From: Pseudomonas nicosulfuronedens
GTDB lineage: Bacteria; Pseudomonadota; Gammaproteobacteria; Pseudomonadales; Pseudomonadaceae
Length of the DNA: 64,000 nucleotides
Assembly: GCF_005877905.1 (NCBI RefSeq)
Contig: NZ_SWDV01000041.1
Coordinates: 1-64,000, forward strand
Direction of reading: 5' to 3'
Positions 1 to 8,328 of this stretch are shown piece after piece (position 1 is the stretch's first letter; each line of letters begins with the position of its first letter). Under the pieces are notes generated by a model, which saw only the letters and a list, made by a program, of their open reading frames with translations, made no database searches and had not been told where the DNA came from. The translations under genes were made by a program, and so were the position numbers.

Positions 1-1224
1 ATATCGCTGCTGGTTGCGCCCATTCGTCGCGACCTAGGTATCTCCGACTTTGAACTCTCTCTACTTCAGGGCTTCGCATTTGGCGTGTTCTATGCGATCT
101 GCGGATTACCTTTGGGCTGGCTGGTAGATCGATTTAGCCGCCGCTGGATCATCTTCGGAGGGGTGTCAATTTGGACTCTTGCGACGGTCCTCTGCGGTGC
201 CGCCCAGAACTATTGGCACCTGTTCCTTGCGCGGATCGGAGTAGGGGCTGGTGAGGCAGCACTGAGCCCCGCAGCATACTCGCTAATGGCCGATAGTTTT
301 CCACCGCACAGGCTAACCACGGCACTGGCAGTTTACTCACTGGGTTCGCTGTTTGGGACCGGCATGGCCTATCTCATGGGTGGGCTAATCGTGCAAATGG
401 TGGCCGCCCATGAGCACGTAGTCTTGCCCCTACTTGGAGAGGTACGCTCCTGGCAGTTGGTCTTCATCGCCATAGGTCTGCCAGGACTATTTTTGGGGCT
501 TCTTGTGTTCACCTTCCGCGAACCGGCTCGCCGACAGCCTGCTGGGCTTGGTGATTCAGCACGCAATGCACTCGGGGAGGTATTTGGCTACATACGAGAG
601 CATGGTCGTTTCTTTCTATGCCACCATGCCGGCTTCACCATCTGCGTAATGGCTGTAACAGGTCTCGCTCTCTGGGCCCCGACCTATTTGAGCCGCAGCT
701 TTGCATGGAGCGCGGGGCAGATTGGCGCATGGCTTGGGATTGTCGGCACTGCGGGTGGAGTTATCGGAGCTTTCCTGTGCGGCCAATTGATTGACCGGCA
801 AGTTGCTAAGGGCGGCCATGACGCACACATGCGCCTATTCAGCGGAACCTGCCTACTGAGTTGCCCAATTGCCGTGGCTGGAGTTCTTTGGAACGACCCC
901 TACATTTTTCTAGGTGCGTTCTTCCTGGTGCAGATCCTGGTTAGCCCAATCATGGGGATTTCTGCCGCAGCCTTGCAGTTAGCTGCTCCTGCCCGCTTAC
1001 GCGGAAGGCTCTCTTCGATTTATCTCTTCGTCATGATCCTACTGGGCATCGGTGCTGGTCCATCTGTAGTGGCTGCATTCACCGATTTTCTCTTTAGAGA
1101 TGATGCGAAGCTGGGTTACTCCCTTGCGCTACTGTTCGCCATGGCCTGCCCCATAGCTGCGCTCATTTTGCATCTGGGCAGAGGTTCTATGCGGAATGCT
1201 GTTTCCAGGAACATTTCAGCGTAA
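1..1224 (+). CDS. MFS transporter, 5' end cut off by window edge
   Basis: Major facilitator superfamily permease of the inner membrane, probably importing or exporting a small organic substrate. The frame is open from base 1 (I-S-L-L-V-A-P-I-R-R-D-L-G), matching the segment that precedes the MFS loop 'GLPLGWLVDRFSRR' seen near codon 35, so the start codon lies outside the window and the GTG at 85 is internal. 407 residues are visible, with repeated hydrophobic helices and a second loop motif 'GQLIDRQVAKGG' between the two halves. Base composition is visibly more AT-rich, with TTA, CTA and ATA codons, than the downstream genes, which suggests separate acquisition. The substrate cannot be inferred. 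It converges on the SDR at 1272. Confidence 0.85.
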   Translation: MSLLVAPIRRDLGISDFELSLLQGFAFGVFYAICGLPLGWLVDRFSRRWIIFGGVSIWTLATVLCGAAQNYWHLFLARIGVGAGEAALSPAAYSLMADSFPPHRLTTALAVYSLGSLFGTGMAYLMGGLIVQMVAAHEHVVLPLLGEVRSWQLVFIAIGLPGLFLGLLVFTFREPARRQPAGLGDSARNALGEVFGYIREHGRFFLCHHAGFTICVMAVTGLALWAPTYLSRSFAWSAGQIGAWLGIVGTAGGVIGAFLCGQLIDRQVAKGGHDAHMRLFSGTCLLSCPIAVAGVLWNDPYIFLGAFFLVQILVSPIMGISAAALQLAAPARLRGRLSSIYLFVMILLGIGAGPSVVAAFTDFLFRDDAKLGYSLALLFAMACPIAALILHLGRGSMRNAVSRNISA

Positions 1225-1227
1225 CTT

Positions 1228-1264
1228 CAGCACCGACTTGCCTGGTCCAGGACAGTCGGTGCTG
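1228..1264. terminator. Convergent hairpin terminator candidate
   Basis: An 11-bp perfect inverted repeat (CAGCACCGACT / AGTCGGTGCTG) encloses a smaller 5-bp hairpin (CCTGG/CCAGG). It lies four bases after the MFS stop and eight before the SDR stop, so it could serve both strands. No strong T-tract follows. Confidence 0.6.
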
Positions 1265-1271
1265 TCAAAGA

Positions 1272-2042
1272 CTACCGGAAGGAGACAGTATGACCGCCGT
1301 CTACAGCGATTGTCTGACCATTGATATAGCCCCCAGAAGGTGAAGCCAACAGAACTGCCAATCCAGCGAGTTCGTCAACTTCACCAAACCGCTGCGAAGG
1401 ATTTCGTCCCTGGTACCACTTAACCATGGCCTCATCTTCCCACTGCGATCGAGCCATCTCTGTCTTGAACGTCCCCGGCGCAATGCAGTTGGCGGTGATG
1501 CCCTTGCTTGCGAATTCGTTGGCCATGTTTCGGACGAATTGCATGTCCGCCGCCTTGGTCAAGCCGTAGGTGCCGGTCATGGCATCACCTAGCAAGCCGA
1601 CGATCGAAGCCACCACGATGAAGCGGCCATAGCCGCGCTCGATCATCCCCGGAACTGTCATCTGCGCTAGCCAGATACTGCTCTGGACGTTTACCTGCAT
1701 GAACTTGCCGAAAGTCTCCTCCTGCAGGTCCAGCACTGACCCTACCCACGGGTGGATCGCGGCGTTCGCCATAACGATATCCACCCTGCCCCAGGTCTCC
1801 ACGGCGCTGCTCACCAGGTTCTGCAACTCCTCCTTACGACCGATGTTGCAGGGTACCGCGATGGCTTCCCCGCCCCGCTCGCGAATCTGCGCCACGGCGG
1901 CCTCGCAGGCCTCCGCCTTGCGCCCGGAAATCACCACCCTGGCGCCCTGCTCTGCCATCCCCATGGCGCTGGCCAACCCCAGGCCACGGCTCGAGCCGGT
2001 GACGATCGCAACCTTGCCGCGCAAATCGAAGAGTGAAGACAT
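1272..2042 (-). CDS. SDR-family NAD(P)-dependent oxidoreductase
   Basis: Classical short-chain dehydrogenase/reductase, 256 aa, cytosolic. It shows the N-terminal cofactor motif TGSSRGLG (about residues 15-22), the NAG-region variant 'MANAAIHP', the catalytic Ser region, and the YxxxK motif as Y-G-L-T-K. The C-terminus 'GQTIAVDGGHT' is typical. It probably oxidises or reduces a hydroxyl/keto group of a pathway intermediate; the substrate is unknown. It is divergent from the IclR regulator with a perfect palindrome between them, so IclR control is plausible. Confidence 0.85.
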   Translation of the reverse strand: MSSLFDLRGKVAIVTGSSRGLGLASAMGMAEQGARVVISGRKAEACEAAVAQIRERGGEAIAVPCNIGRKEELQNLVSSAVETWGRVDIVMANAAIHPWVGSVLDLQEETFGKFMQVNVQSSIWLAQMTVPGMIERGYGRFIVVASIVGLLGDAMTGTYGLTKAADMQFVRNMANEFASKGITANCIAPGTFKTEMARSQWEDEAMVKWYQGRNPSQRFGEVDELAGLAVLLASPSGGYINGQTIAVDGGHTVSFR

Positions 2043-2067
2043 CGTATCGGAACCTCTCGCTGAATTT

Positions 2068-2082
2068 ATTCGCTATGCGAAT
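2068..2082. promoter_or_regulatory. Palindrome between SDR and iclR-type gene
   Basis: ATTCGC-TAT-GCGAAT is a perfect 6+3+6 inverted repeat in the divergent SDR/IclR intergenic region. The position suits an operator for the adjacent IclR protein; this is inferred from position only. Confidence 0.5.
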
Positions 2083-2141
2083 TTGACATCCGCACTGTGA
2101 ATTACGAATATACGTGGAAACGAGATTTCGAAGGCAACACC

Positions 2142-2936
2142 ATGACCGCAACGCCGTTGAATGAAGTCGTCAATGAGGTCGAAGAAAAGGATCGCCAGTA
2201 CGTCACGGCACTGGCGCGTGGCCTGCAGATTCTTCGCTGCTTCAGCCATGACAGGCCGGAACTGACACCTCAGCAGTTGGTCCGCATGACCGGCTTGCCA
2301 CAACCCACCGTCTGGCGCCTATGCCACACGCTGGTCAAGGAAGGCTTCATCGTCTGCGCCGGGGAAAACAACCGCATGGCGCTTGGCCTTCCGGCATTGG
2401 CCCTGGGTTATGCCGCGCAGGCCCGCCATGCGCTGCCGCGTACCGCCCTGCCCTACATGCAGGAACTGACCGACCGCCACCGCCTGGGCCTGTCGCTGGC
2501 CGTGCGCGATGGCCTGGAGATGCTCTACATCCAGCGCACCCACGGCGACTTCATCTACATGAACGACCCGGTCGGGGCGCGCCGCCCATTCGCAACAGCG
2601 CCCACCGCCTGGGCTTGCTTCGCCGCCTATGACGCCGCCGAGCGCGCCCAGGTGTTGCAGCTGCTCGCTGCCGCCAATCGAGAGGCCCAGAGGGAGATAT
2701 CGCGGCAACTAGAGCACGCCGCCAGCGAGTACGCCGCCACCGGCTTCATCACCAGCATCGGCGTCATGCACGAGCACATGAATGTCGTCGCGGTACCGAT
2801 CCGCTCTCCTCACAGCGGCACCGTCTACGGGCTCTCGGCCGCAGGCCTGGCCACCGATTGGCCGCGAGAGCGCCTGCTGGAGATCGGCCAGGAACTGCTT
2901 CACCTGGCGCGACAGCTGACGGTAGCCGCCGATTGA
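2142..2936 (+). CDS. IclR-family transcriptional regulator
   Basis: DNA-binding regulator of 264 aa with an N-terminal winged helix-turn-helix (about residues 30-85, including 'LTPQQLVRMTGLPQPTVWR') and a C-terminal effector domain ('GLSLAVRDGLEMLYIQR', 'HMNVVAVPI'), the standard IclR layout and length. The ATG at 2142 is chosen because GAAGG lies seven bases upstream; a GTG at 2097 would add 15 residues that do not look like the family. It sits between the divergent SDR and a co-directional NmrA/SDR/crotonase run, its likely targets. IclR proteins usually sense aromatic or small acid metabolites; the effector here is unknown. Confidence 0.88.
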   Translation: MTATPLNEVVNEVEEKDRQYVTALARGLQILRCFSHDRPELTPQQLVRMTGLPQPTVWRLCHTLVKEGFIVCAGENNRMALGLPALALGYAAQARHALPRTALPYMQELTDRHRLGLSLAVRDGLEMLYIQRTHGDFIYMNDPVGARRPFATAPTAWACFAAYDAAERAQVLQLLAAANREAQREISRQLEHAASEYAATGFITSIGVMHEHMNVVAVPIRSPHSGTVYGLSAAGLATDWPRERLLEIGQELLHLARQLTVAAD

Positions 2937-2957
2937 ATCCGCACCTCACTACACGAG

Positions 2958-2965
2958 AAAAACAA
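2958..2965 (+). promoter_or_regulatory. AAnAAnAA element upstream of NmrA-like gene
   Basis: AAAAACAA just before the AAGGA ribosome-binding site of the gene at 2978. It matches the catabolite-activity motif recognised by Hfq/Crc in Pseudomonas; function here is inferred. Confidence 0.4.
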
Positions 2966-2977
2966 GGATAAAAAAAC

Positions 2978-3910
2978 GTGAATATCGAACAACCTCTGAT
3001 TCTCGTTACCGGCGCGACGGGCGCCCAAGGCGGCGCCACCGCTCGCCACCTCCTCGCCGCTGGCTTGCGGGTACGCTTCCTGACCCGAAACCCAGAGTCC
3101 TCCGCCGCCCAGGCACTGATCGCGGCGGGCGCCGAAGCGATTCGTGGCGACCTCGAAGCGGCGGATAGCGTGGCAACCGCCGTCGCTGGCTGCCAGGGCG
3201 TGTTCTCGGTGCAGTTGCCAGACGCCCAGGGCACCGACGCGGAAAGGCGCCACGCCTTCACCCTGATCGAAGCGGCGAAGGACGCCGAGGTCCGCCACTT
3301 CGTGCATACCTCGGTCTGCGAGGCAGGCAAACACGCGGCGTTTCCCCGCTGGGGCAGCGGCTACTGGTGGCAGAAGTACTGGACCGACAAATGGGACATC
3401 GAGCAGGCCGTACGCGCCGCCGGCTTCGAGCGCTGGACGGTGCTCAAGCCCGCTTTCATGATGGACAACTTCGCCCTGCCCAAGTCGAAGTACATGTTCC
3501 CCCACCTGCGCCAGGGCCGGCTCGTCACCGCCCTGCTGCCGACCACCCGCATGCAACTGATCGCCGCCGACGATGTCGGCCTGCTGGCCTGTTCGGCTTT
3601 CCGCGACCCGGAATATTTCAACCGGCAGAACATCGACCTCGCTGCGGAATCGCTGACCATGACGGAAATCGCCGCCACCTTGGCGCGGGTGCTGGGCAAA
3701 CCCGTGGCGGCCGAAAGCGTATCGCCTGCAGGAGCGCTGGAGAGCGGACTGTTTGCCGGCTGGGTGCGCTCCCAGGAGTGGACCAACGAGGTGGGTTATC
3801 GCGCGGATATCGCCGCACTCACGGTCGCACTGGGCAGTCGTGAGATCCAGCTCACGCCATTCACCCGCTGGGTCGAACGCCACGCCAACGCTATTCGCAT
3901 CGACGCCTGA
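2978..3910 (+). CDS. NmrA-like NAD(P)-binding protein
   Basis: 310-aa atypical SDR of the NmrA/HSCARG type. The Rossmann motif GATGAQGG appears at about residues 11-18, followed by 'LRVRFLTRNP', where an Arg is positioned to contact NADP. The start is GTG, with AAGGA about seven bases upstream. Members are redox-sensing regulators or isoflavone-reductase-like enzymes, and which applies here cannot be told. It is co-directional with the SDR at 3935 (24-bp gap) and the crotonase at 4727, forming a likely three-gene operon downstream of the IclR gene. Confidence 0.8.
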   Translation: MNIEQPLILVTGATGAQGGATARHLLAAGLRVRFLTRNPESSAAQALIAAGAEAIRGDLEAADSVATAVAGCQGVFSVQLPDAQGTDAERRHAFTLIEAAKDAEVRHFVHTSVCEAGKHAAFPRWGSGYWWQKYWTDKWDIEQAVRAAGFERWTVLKPAFMMDNFALPKSKYMFPHLRQGRLVTALLPTTRMQLIAADDVGLLACSAFRDPEYFNRQNIDLAAESLTMTEIAATLARVLGKPVAAESVSPAGALESGLFAGWVRSQEWTNEVGYRADIAALTVALGSREIQLTPFTRWVERHANAIRIDA

Positions 3911-3934
3911 TCGCGCTTCCGAAGGAGCTCCGTC

Positions 3935-4708
3935 ATGAAGCTGAACGATAACGTCAGCGCCGTCGTCGTGGGTGGCGCATCGGGCATGGGCGAAGCGACG
4001 GTTCGCACCCTGCGTTCGCGGGGAGTGAAAGTCGCGATACTCGACCTGAACGAAGAGCGCGGCGCCAGTGTCGCAGCGGAAACCGGGGCTAGTTATTTTC
4101 GCGCGGACATCACCAACGAAGAGAGCGTACTCGGGGCCTTCGAGCAGGCCCGCGCCCGGAATGGCCAGGAACGCATACTGGTCGCCACGCCAGGCGGCGG
4201 AGGCCTGTCCTACACGGCATGGCGGGACGGCGAATCAGGTGCCATCCGCCGCCATGATTTCCAGCGTTTCGGCCGCATCGTCACACTGAACCTGAATGGC
4301 ACCTTCCTCTGCGCCTCTATCGCCGCGCAGGGGATGATGACACTGCCGATCGGGACGGACGGCGACAAGGGAGTGATACTGATGACCTCGTCCGTCGCCT
4401 CTCAGGATGGACCAGCCGCCACCATCGCCTACGTCGCTGCCAAGGCCGGCATCAACGGCATGACACTGTCGATGGCCCGCGACTTGGCACCCGAGGCCAT
4501 TCGCGTCAACACCCTGCTCCCCGGCAATTTCGAGACCCCTCTGCTGTCTTCCGTGCCCGCCAACTACAAGTCCGGCATGCGCGACTGGAACCTGCATCCC
4601 AAGCGCTTCGGGCATCCAGACGAGTACGCGACGCTGGCCCTGCAGATCATCGAGAACGGCTACCTGAACGCGGCGCTCCTGCGCCTCGATGGCGGCGCCC
4701 GGGTCTGA
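3935..4708 (+). CDS. SDR, HSD10-like
   Basis: 257-aa short-chain dehydrogenase, with 'VVGGASGMG' as the cofactor motif, catalytic Ser in 'MTSSVAS' and Y-V-A-A-K. The run 'PIGTDGDKGVILMTSSVAS' is typical of type-2 3-hydroxyacyl-CoA dehydrogenases (HSD10), so oxidation of a hydroxyacyl-CoA is the favoured role. AAGGAG lies upstream of the ATG. It is followed after 18 bp by a crotonase, consistent with consecutive beta-oxidation steps. Confidence 0.85.
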   Translation: MKLNDNVSAVVVGGASGMGEATVRTLRSRGVKVAILDLNEERGASVAAETGASYFRADITNEESVLGAFEQARARNGQERILVATPGGGGLSYTAWRDGESGAIRRHDFQRFGRIVTLNLNGTFLCASIAAQGMMTLPIGTDGDKGVILMTSSVASQDGPAATIAYVAAKAGINGMTLSMARDLAPEAIRVNTLLPGNFETPLLSSVPANYKSGMRDWNLHPKRFGHPDEYATLALQIIENGYLNAALLRLDGGARV

Positions 4709-4726
4709 CCCTAGCGAGAGAACCCT

Positions 4727-5530
4727 ATGACCAACCTCTACGATCTTCCCGACGACATCCTCGTGCAGGCCGAAGGTGGCCTGCGCATCATCACGCTCAA
4801 TCGTCCCGACGACCTGAACGCCTCGACCACGGAAATGCTGTTCGCCTATCCCAAGCTGTTCCGGGCGCTGGCCGAAGACACCGAGGCACGAGTAGCGATA
4901 CTGACCGGCGCCGGACGCGCATTCAGTGCCGGCGGCGACATGGGCCACTTCGTCAAGACGCTCGACGACACGGACTTCGCCAGGGCGGTACAAGAGAACG
5001 CGCGGCGGACCATCCACGGCTTCATCGACGTGCCGATCCCCATCATCGCCGCGGTGAACGGCGCCGCAGTGGGCTGGGGCGCCACGCTGGCCACGCTGTG
5101 CGACATTGTGCTGATGTCGGAGAAGTCCTTCATGGCGGAGCCGCATATCAATATCGGCCTGGTGGTCGGCGACGGCATCTCTGTTTCCTGGCCGCTGTAC
5201 ACCAGCCTGCTGAAGGCCAAGGAACTGATCTTCACCGGCGATCGCATCCTGCCCCAGCAGGCCGTGGAGTTTGGCTTGGCCAATCGCGTCGTGCCGGCCG
5301 ACAAGCTGATGAACGAGGCCCGCGAACTGGCGGCGAAACTGCTGAAACAGCCGGCCCAGGCACTGCGCGAAACCAAGAAGCTGATGAACCTGTACCTGCA
5401 CCGCTCCGCGGCGCAGATGCTCGACGCCACCTTGGGTCGGCAGTTGGCCGCGACCTTGAGCGAAGAGCATCACGAAATCGCTTCGGCGTTCATCCAGCAA
5501 CAGAAACGCAACCAGGCCGAGCGGGATTAG
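4727..5530 (+). CDS. Enoyl-CoA hydratase/isomerase family protein
   Basis: 267-aa crotonase-fold protein. The first oxyanion-hole segment is 'GAGRAFSAGGDM' (about residues 61-72) and the second 'AAVNGAAVGWGATLATLCD'. The stretch 'MAEPHINIGLVVGDG' carries candidate acid/base residues (Glu in A-E-P-H, Asp in G-D-G). It probably hydrates an enoyl-CoA, but isomerase or hydrolase activity cannot be excluded. It is the last gene of the plus-strand NmrA/SDR/crotonase run and converges on the TetR gene 80 bp away. Confidence 0.85.
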   Translation: MTNLYDLPDDILVQAEGGLRIITLNRPDDLNASTTEMLFAYPKLFRALAEDTEARVAILTGAGRAFSAGGDMGHFVKTLDDTDFARAVQENARRTIHGFIDVPIPIIAAVNGAAVGWGATLATLCDIVLMSEKSFMAEPHINIGLVVGDGISVSWPLYTSLLKAKELIFTGDRILPQQAVEFGLANRVVPADKLMNEARELAAKLLKQPAQALRETKKLMNLYLHRSAAQMLDATLGRQLAATLSEEHHEIASAFIQQQKRNQAERD

Positions 5531-5609
5531 CGGAGGGAAACGGGCCCCGGCGCGGCAATGAAGTCAGCCGCGGCCATCCTCCCGCACCGTCCGGACAGGG
5601 CAAAGGAAA

Positions 5610-6275
5610 CTAGGCGGGGATGGGGCAGGCCGCTCGGCTCTGCGCGTACTCCTTTTCGACCGCTTCCAGGTAGGCGGTCAGCGCGCGCGGCGCCTCCTCA
5701 GAAAACAAACCCCAGGAATTCTGGTCGTTGCCGGGAACGTCCCAGAGAAGGAAGCCCATGGGCAGCCGATAGAGGCCCTGGGCGTATTTGCTGATTGCCG
5801 TCCGGCTTGCCTCTGGCATGCGCAATGACAGCACTCGCTCATATAGCGCCAGTAGGTCGAGGCTGACGACGGAACCGTGCTTGGTATTGAAGCGGGCTTC
5901 ATTCCACAAGATACGAACGTCGGGATTCTCTTGCACGTATATGATGTTGAGGGAGTGCAGTTCCAGCATCACCGTACGCGGCGGCCACTCGATCCATTTT
6001 CGGTCCGGGACGGACGTCAGCTTTTCAAGGATCCGCGCGCCACCCTCGACGTGCCTGATCACCAAGGCATCAATGACGGCCTGCTTGTCCGCGAAGAAGT
6101 GGTAGAGCGAACCAATCGAGGTTTTTGCCTCTTCGGCCAGGCCATGCATGGTGAAATTCGAACTCGAGTTACGAACCAGCAACCGAGCGCAGGCATCAAG
6201 AATCAACGAAACGCGCATTTCCCCCCGACTTTGCGCCGGTATGCGCTTTCGCATTCGCGAGTTGGGCATGCTCAT
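5610..6275 (-). CDS. TetR-family transcriptional regulator
   Basis: 221-aa one-component regulator with an N-terminal TetR DNA-binding domain: helix-turn-helix near residues 41-63, including 'MHGLAEEAKTSIGSLYHFFADK'. The C-terminal ligand domain is divergent. The start is uncertain: ATGs at 6275, 6269 and 6254 all lack a strong Shine-Dalgarno, and the reading frame extending to 6386 would run through the hairpin at 6355. A TTGAGT-N18-TATAAG promoter lies just upstream. It may control the adjacent esterase/hydrolase/GMC/P450 operon. Its own promoter does not carry the TGAACG-N-CGTTCA operator found elsewhere in the window. Confidence 0.85.
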   Translation of the reverse strand: MSMPNSRMRKRIPAQSRGEMRVSLILDACARLLVRNSSSNFTMHGLAEEAKTSIGSLYHFFADKQAVIDALVIRHVEGGARILEKLTSVPDRKWIEWPPRTVMLELHSLNIIYVQENPDVRILWNEARFNTKHGSVVSLDLLALYERVLSLRMPEASRTAISKYAQGLYRLPMGFLLWDVPGNDQNSWGLFSEEAPRALTAYLEAVEKEYAQSRAACPIPA

Positions 6276-6314
6276 TATTTGAATTGGACGACAGTGGTTC
6301 CCGATAGTCGGGTG

Positions 6315-6344
6315 CTTATAACACCCAGCGGGGAAGCAACTCAA
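6315..6344 (-). promoter_or_regulatory. Promoter for tetR-type gene
   Basis: On the minus strand TTGAGT (6339-6344), an 18-base spacer and TATAAG (6315-6320) form a good sigma-70-like promoter. The -10 lies inside an imperfect inverted repeat GGGTG...CACCC, a possible autoregulatory operator. Confidence 0.5.
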
Positions 6345-6354
6345 ATTCTCGGCC

Positions 6355-6389
6355 GGTGTGAGCGGCGCCCGGCGGGCGCCGCTCACACC
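6355..6389. terminator. Strong hairpin after esterase gene
   Basis: A perfect 16-bp stem (arms 6355-6370 and 6374-6389) with a 3-base loop begins four bases after the TAA of the esterase at 6393. It separates that operon from the TetR gene. The T-tract is weak on both strands, but stem strength and position fit a terminator. Confidence 0.7.
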
Positions 6390-6392
6390 CCT

Positions 6393-7550
6393 TTAGAGCC
6401 CCAGCGCCTCGCGCACCGCCTGAGCAATCGGCAGCAGCGGGTCTTCCTCCACCGAGGTTGGGTTGAACAGCCGATTATGGCAGATGGCCACGGCGAGGTT
6501 GAGATCCGGGTCAGCCCAACCGATGGAGTTGCCCTGCCCCGGATGACAAATGGCCCTGGGGTTTCGCACACAACTCACCGGCGGATGCTCGCCACCAAAC
6601 CAGAAGCCGCCAATGGTGATGGGGATGGGGAAGCCGAACATAACCGGATCGGGCTCCTCGCTGTTGGCCCTTGGCGTGTTCAGCGTCGCCACCCGCTCGG
6701 CGGACAGTAGGCGAACACCGTCGAGTTCCCCGCCATTGGCCAGGAAGGCCCAAAAGCGTGCTTCCGAGCGGGCGTTGAAGATGCCACCGACACCAGCCAC
6801 CTCGGCCCGACGCACATCCGAGCGCTCAAACACTTCGGGCACCAGGGCGACCTGTTCGGGCATGGAAGCTAGGAACAGCGGCGGCAGGTATTCCGCCGGC
6901 ACGGGCAGCATGCCGTTGACCTGCTTCGCCACGCGCGGCTCCACCTCATCTGGGATGCCGATCCAAAGGTCGTCGATACCCAGCGGCTGGGCGATCTCCT
7001 CGCGGACGAAACGCCCCAACGAACGCTGTTGGGGATCGGCGCGACGCACCAATTCACCGACGATCCAACCGAAGGTCATGGACAGGTAGAGTGTCTTGCT
7101 GCCAGGCTCGGCGAGCGGCTCCAGATTGGCGATGGCGTTGGTCATCCAGTTCCAGTCACACATGCGCTCGGGGGTCACGTCGGCCGGCATCTGCGGCACA
7201 CAGGCGCGATGAGTAAGCACATGGTTCACGGTGGTGCCGCCCTTGCCGTTGGCAGCGTACTCGGGCCAATAGCGGCTCACCGGAGCGTCGTAGTCGATGT
7301 GCCCGCGCTCGGCCAGGATATGCAGCGCGGTGGCAGCGACCGCCTTGGTCACCGAGTAGACGTTGAAAAGGGTGTCACCATTCACTGCACGCCCGCTGGT
7401 GGGATCGGCGCTGCCGCTCCAGGCGTCGATGACCAGCTTGCCGTCCAGGTACGCGGCAACTTGCACGCCCACCTCGCCACCCGCGCCGGTCGCATAGTCC
7501 AGCGCTTTCTGCACGATGGCCTGCGCGCGCGGGTCAAGATTGTTCTGCAT
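6393..7550 (-). CDS. Serine hydrolase, beta-lactamase/EstB-like
   Basis: 385-aa protein of the class C beta-lactamase fold (Beta-lactamase Pfam family), which in catabolic clusters usually acts as an esterase rather than a lactamase. The nucleophile motif S-x-x-K is S66-V-T-K69. No secretion signal is seen, so it is probably cytosolic. It is last in the minus-strand order P450 / GMC oxidoreductase / oxocamphor-hydrolase-like / esterase, so an ester or lactone made from the ring-cleavage product is a plausible substrate. It ends at a 16-bp hairpin. Confidence 0.8.
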   Translation of the reverse strand: MQNNLDPRAQAIVQKALDYATGAGGEVGVQVAAYLDGKLVIDAWSGSADPTSGRAVNGDTLFNVYSVTKAVAATALHILAERGHIDYDAPVSRYWPEYAANGKGGTTVNHVLTHRACVPQMPADVTPERMCDWNWMTNAIANLEPLAEPGSKTLYLSMTFGWIVGELVRRADPQQRSLGRFVREEIAQPLGIDDLWIGIPDEVEPRVAKQVNGMLPVPAEYLPPLFLASMPEQVALVPEVFERSDVRRAEVAGVGGIFNARSEARFWAFLANGGELDGVRLLSAERVATLNTPRANSEEPDPVMFGFPIPITIGGFWFGGEHPPVSCVRNPRAICHPGQGNSIGWADPDLNLAVAICHNRLFNPTSVEEDPLLPIAQAVREALGL

Positions 7551-7566
7551 GGGAGATTCTCCTGGG

Positions 7567-8328
7567 TCAGTGACTCATGGCGATGGTCGCGAGGCCTTCG
7601 AGGGCTAGGCCATGGCCGAGCTCGTCAAGCAGTCGACGCTTAATAGGCTGAGTGAAGGCTACCCGCGTATAACGAGCGGTAAGCGCCGGTTGCCGGGCTA
7701 TGTCATGGGCCAGTGCCCAGGCTCGCTCCAGCAGTTGATCCGCCGGCAGTACTTCGGCGACCACACCCAAGGCTTGGGCCTCAATCGCCGAAAGGCGCTG
7801 GCCTGTTAACAGGAAGTAGCGCCCGCGGTTTGTCCCCAGCAGCATGGGCCAGACCACCTGCACGCCATCGCCGGGCACCACGCCGTGGATGAAATGCGCC
7901 ATGTCGGCCAACTCAGCGGTCTCGCTGGCTAGGACGATGTCGGACAGCGCCGGGATTTCCGCATGGATATAGGCCGGACCGTTGATCGCGCCGATCACCG
8001 GCACCTCGATGTCGAGGAGGTTCATCAGCAGGTCCTTGCCTTCGCGTAGCAAACGGTGCCAGCCGTGGGCCATGGGCTCCTGAGGAATTTCCTGGAAATT
8101 CATCCCGGCGCAGAAAGCGTCACCCTTGCCGGTGATGATCAGTACGCGCACGTCCGGGTCCCGGGCGATTTCTCGGAAGCATTCGCCCAACTGGGTGTGG
8201 ATGCTGCCGTCCAGCGCGCCCCACTGTAGCGCCCCACCATTCGTGTGAAGGCTCATCTGCAGGATGCCATCTCGCTGGAACAGCTCGATGTTGGCGAAGC
8301 GCGTGGCGTAGGTATCGAAGCAACTCAT
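7567..8328 (-). CDS. 6-oxocamphor hydrolase-like beta-diketone hydrolase
   Basis: 253-aa crotonase-superfamily protein that closely resembles Rhodococcus 6-oxocamphor hydrolase, which cleaves a C-C bond in a cyclic beta-diketone by a retro-Claisen reaction. Recognisable shared stretches are '[16 protein letters not shown]', '[10 protein letters not shown]' and '[11 protein letters not shown]'. With the ATG at 8328, His122, His145 and Asp154 fall at the same numbers as the residues I recall as catalytic in the Rhodococcus enzyme. This supports both the start and the assignment, and the protein is unlikely to be a CoA-dependent hydratase. The start overlaps the GMC stop (ATGA). Context: P450, GMC dehydrogenase, this hydrolase, then an esterase. 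The comparison is from memory, not a computed alignment. Confidence 0.82.
   Translation of the reverse strand: MSCFDTYATRFANIELFQRDGILQMSLHTNGGALQWGALDGSIHTQLGECFREIARDPDVRVLIITGKGDAFCAGMNFQEIPQEPMAHGWHRLLREGKDLLMNLLDIEVPVIGAINGPAYIHAEIPALSDIVLASETAELADMAHFIHGVVPGDGVQVVWPMLLGTNRGRYFLLTGQRLSAIEAQALGVVAEVLPADQLLERAWALAHDIARQPALTARYTRVAFTQPIKRRLLDELGHGLALEGLATIAMSH

Noticed and set aside
4235-5500. A 421-codon minus-strand frame opposite the SDR and crotonase
   Set aside because: Antisense to two well-supported genes, Gln/Arg/Val-rich, no domain signature; a GC-rich shadow frame.
5610-6275. The TetR protein as the regulator of the TGAACG-N-CGTTCA sites
   Set aside because: Not ruled out, but its own promoter and the adjacent hairpin region contain no copy of the motif, so autoregulation through that operator is not supported. 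The regulator may lie outside the window.
6393-7550. Beta-lactamase antibiotic resistance
   Set aside because: The SxxK motif is of the EstB/serine-esterase group, there is no signal peptide for periplasmic export, and the context is catabolic.
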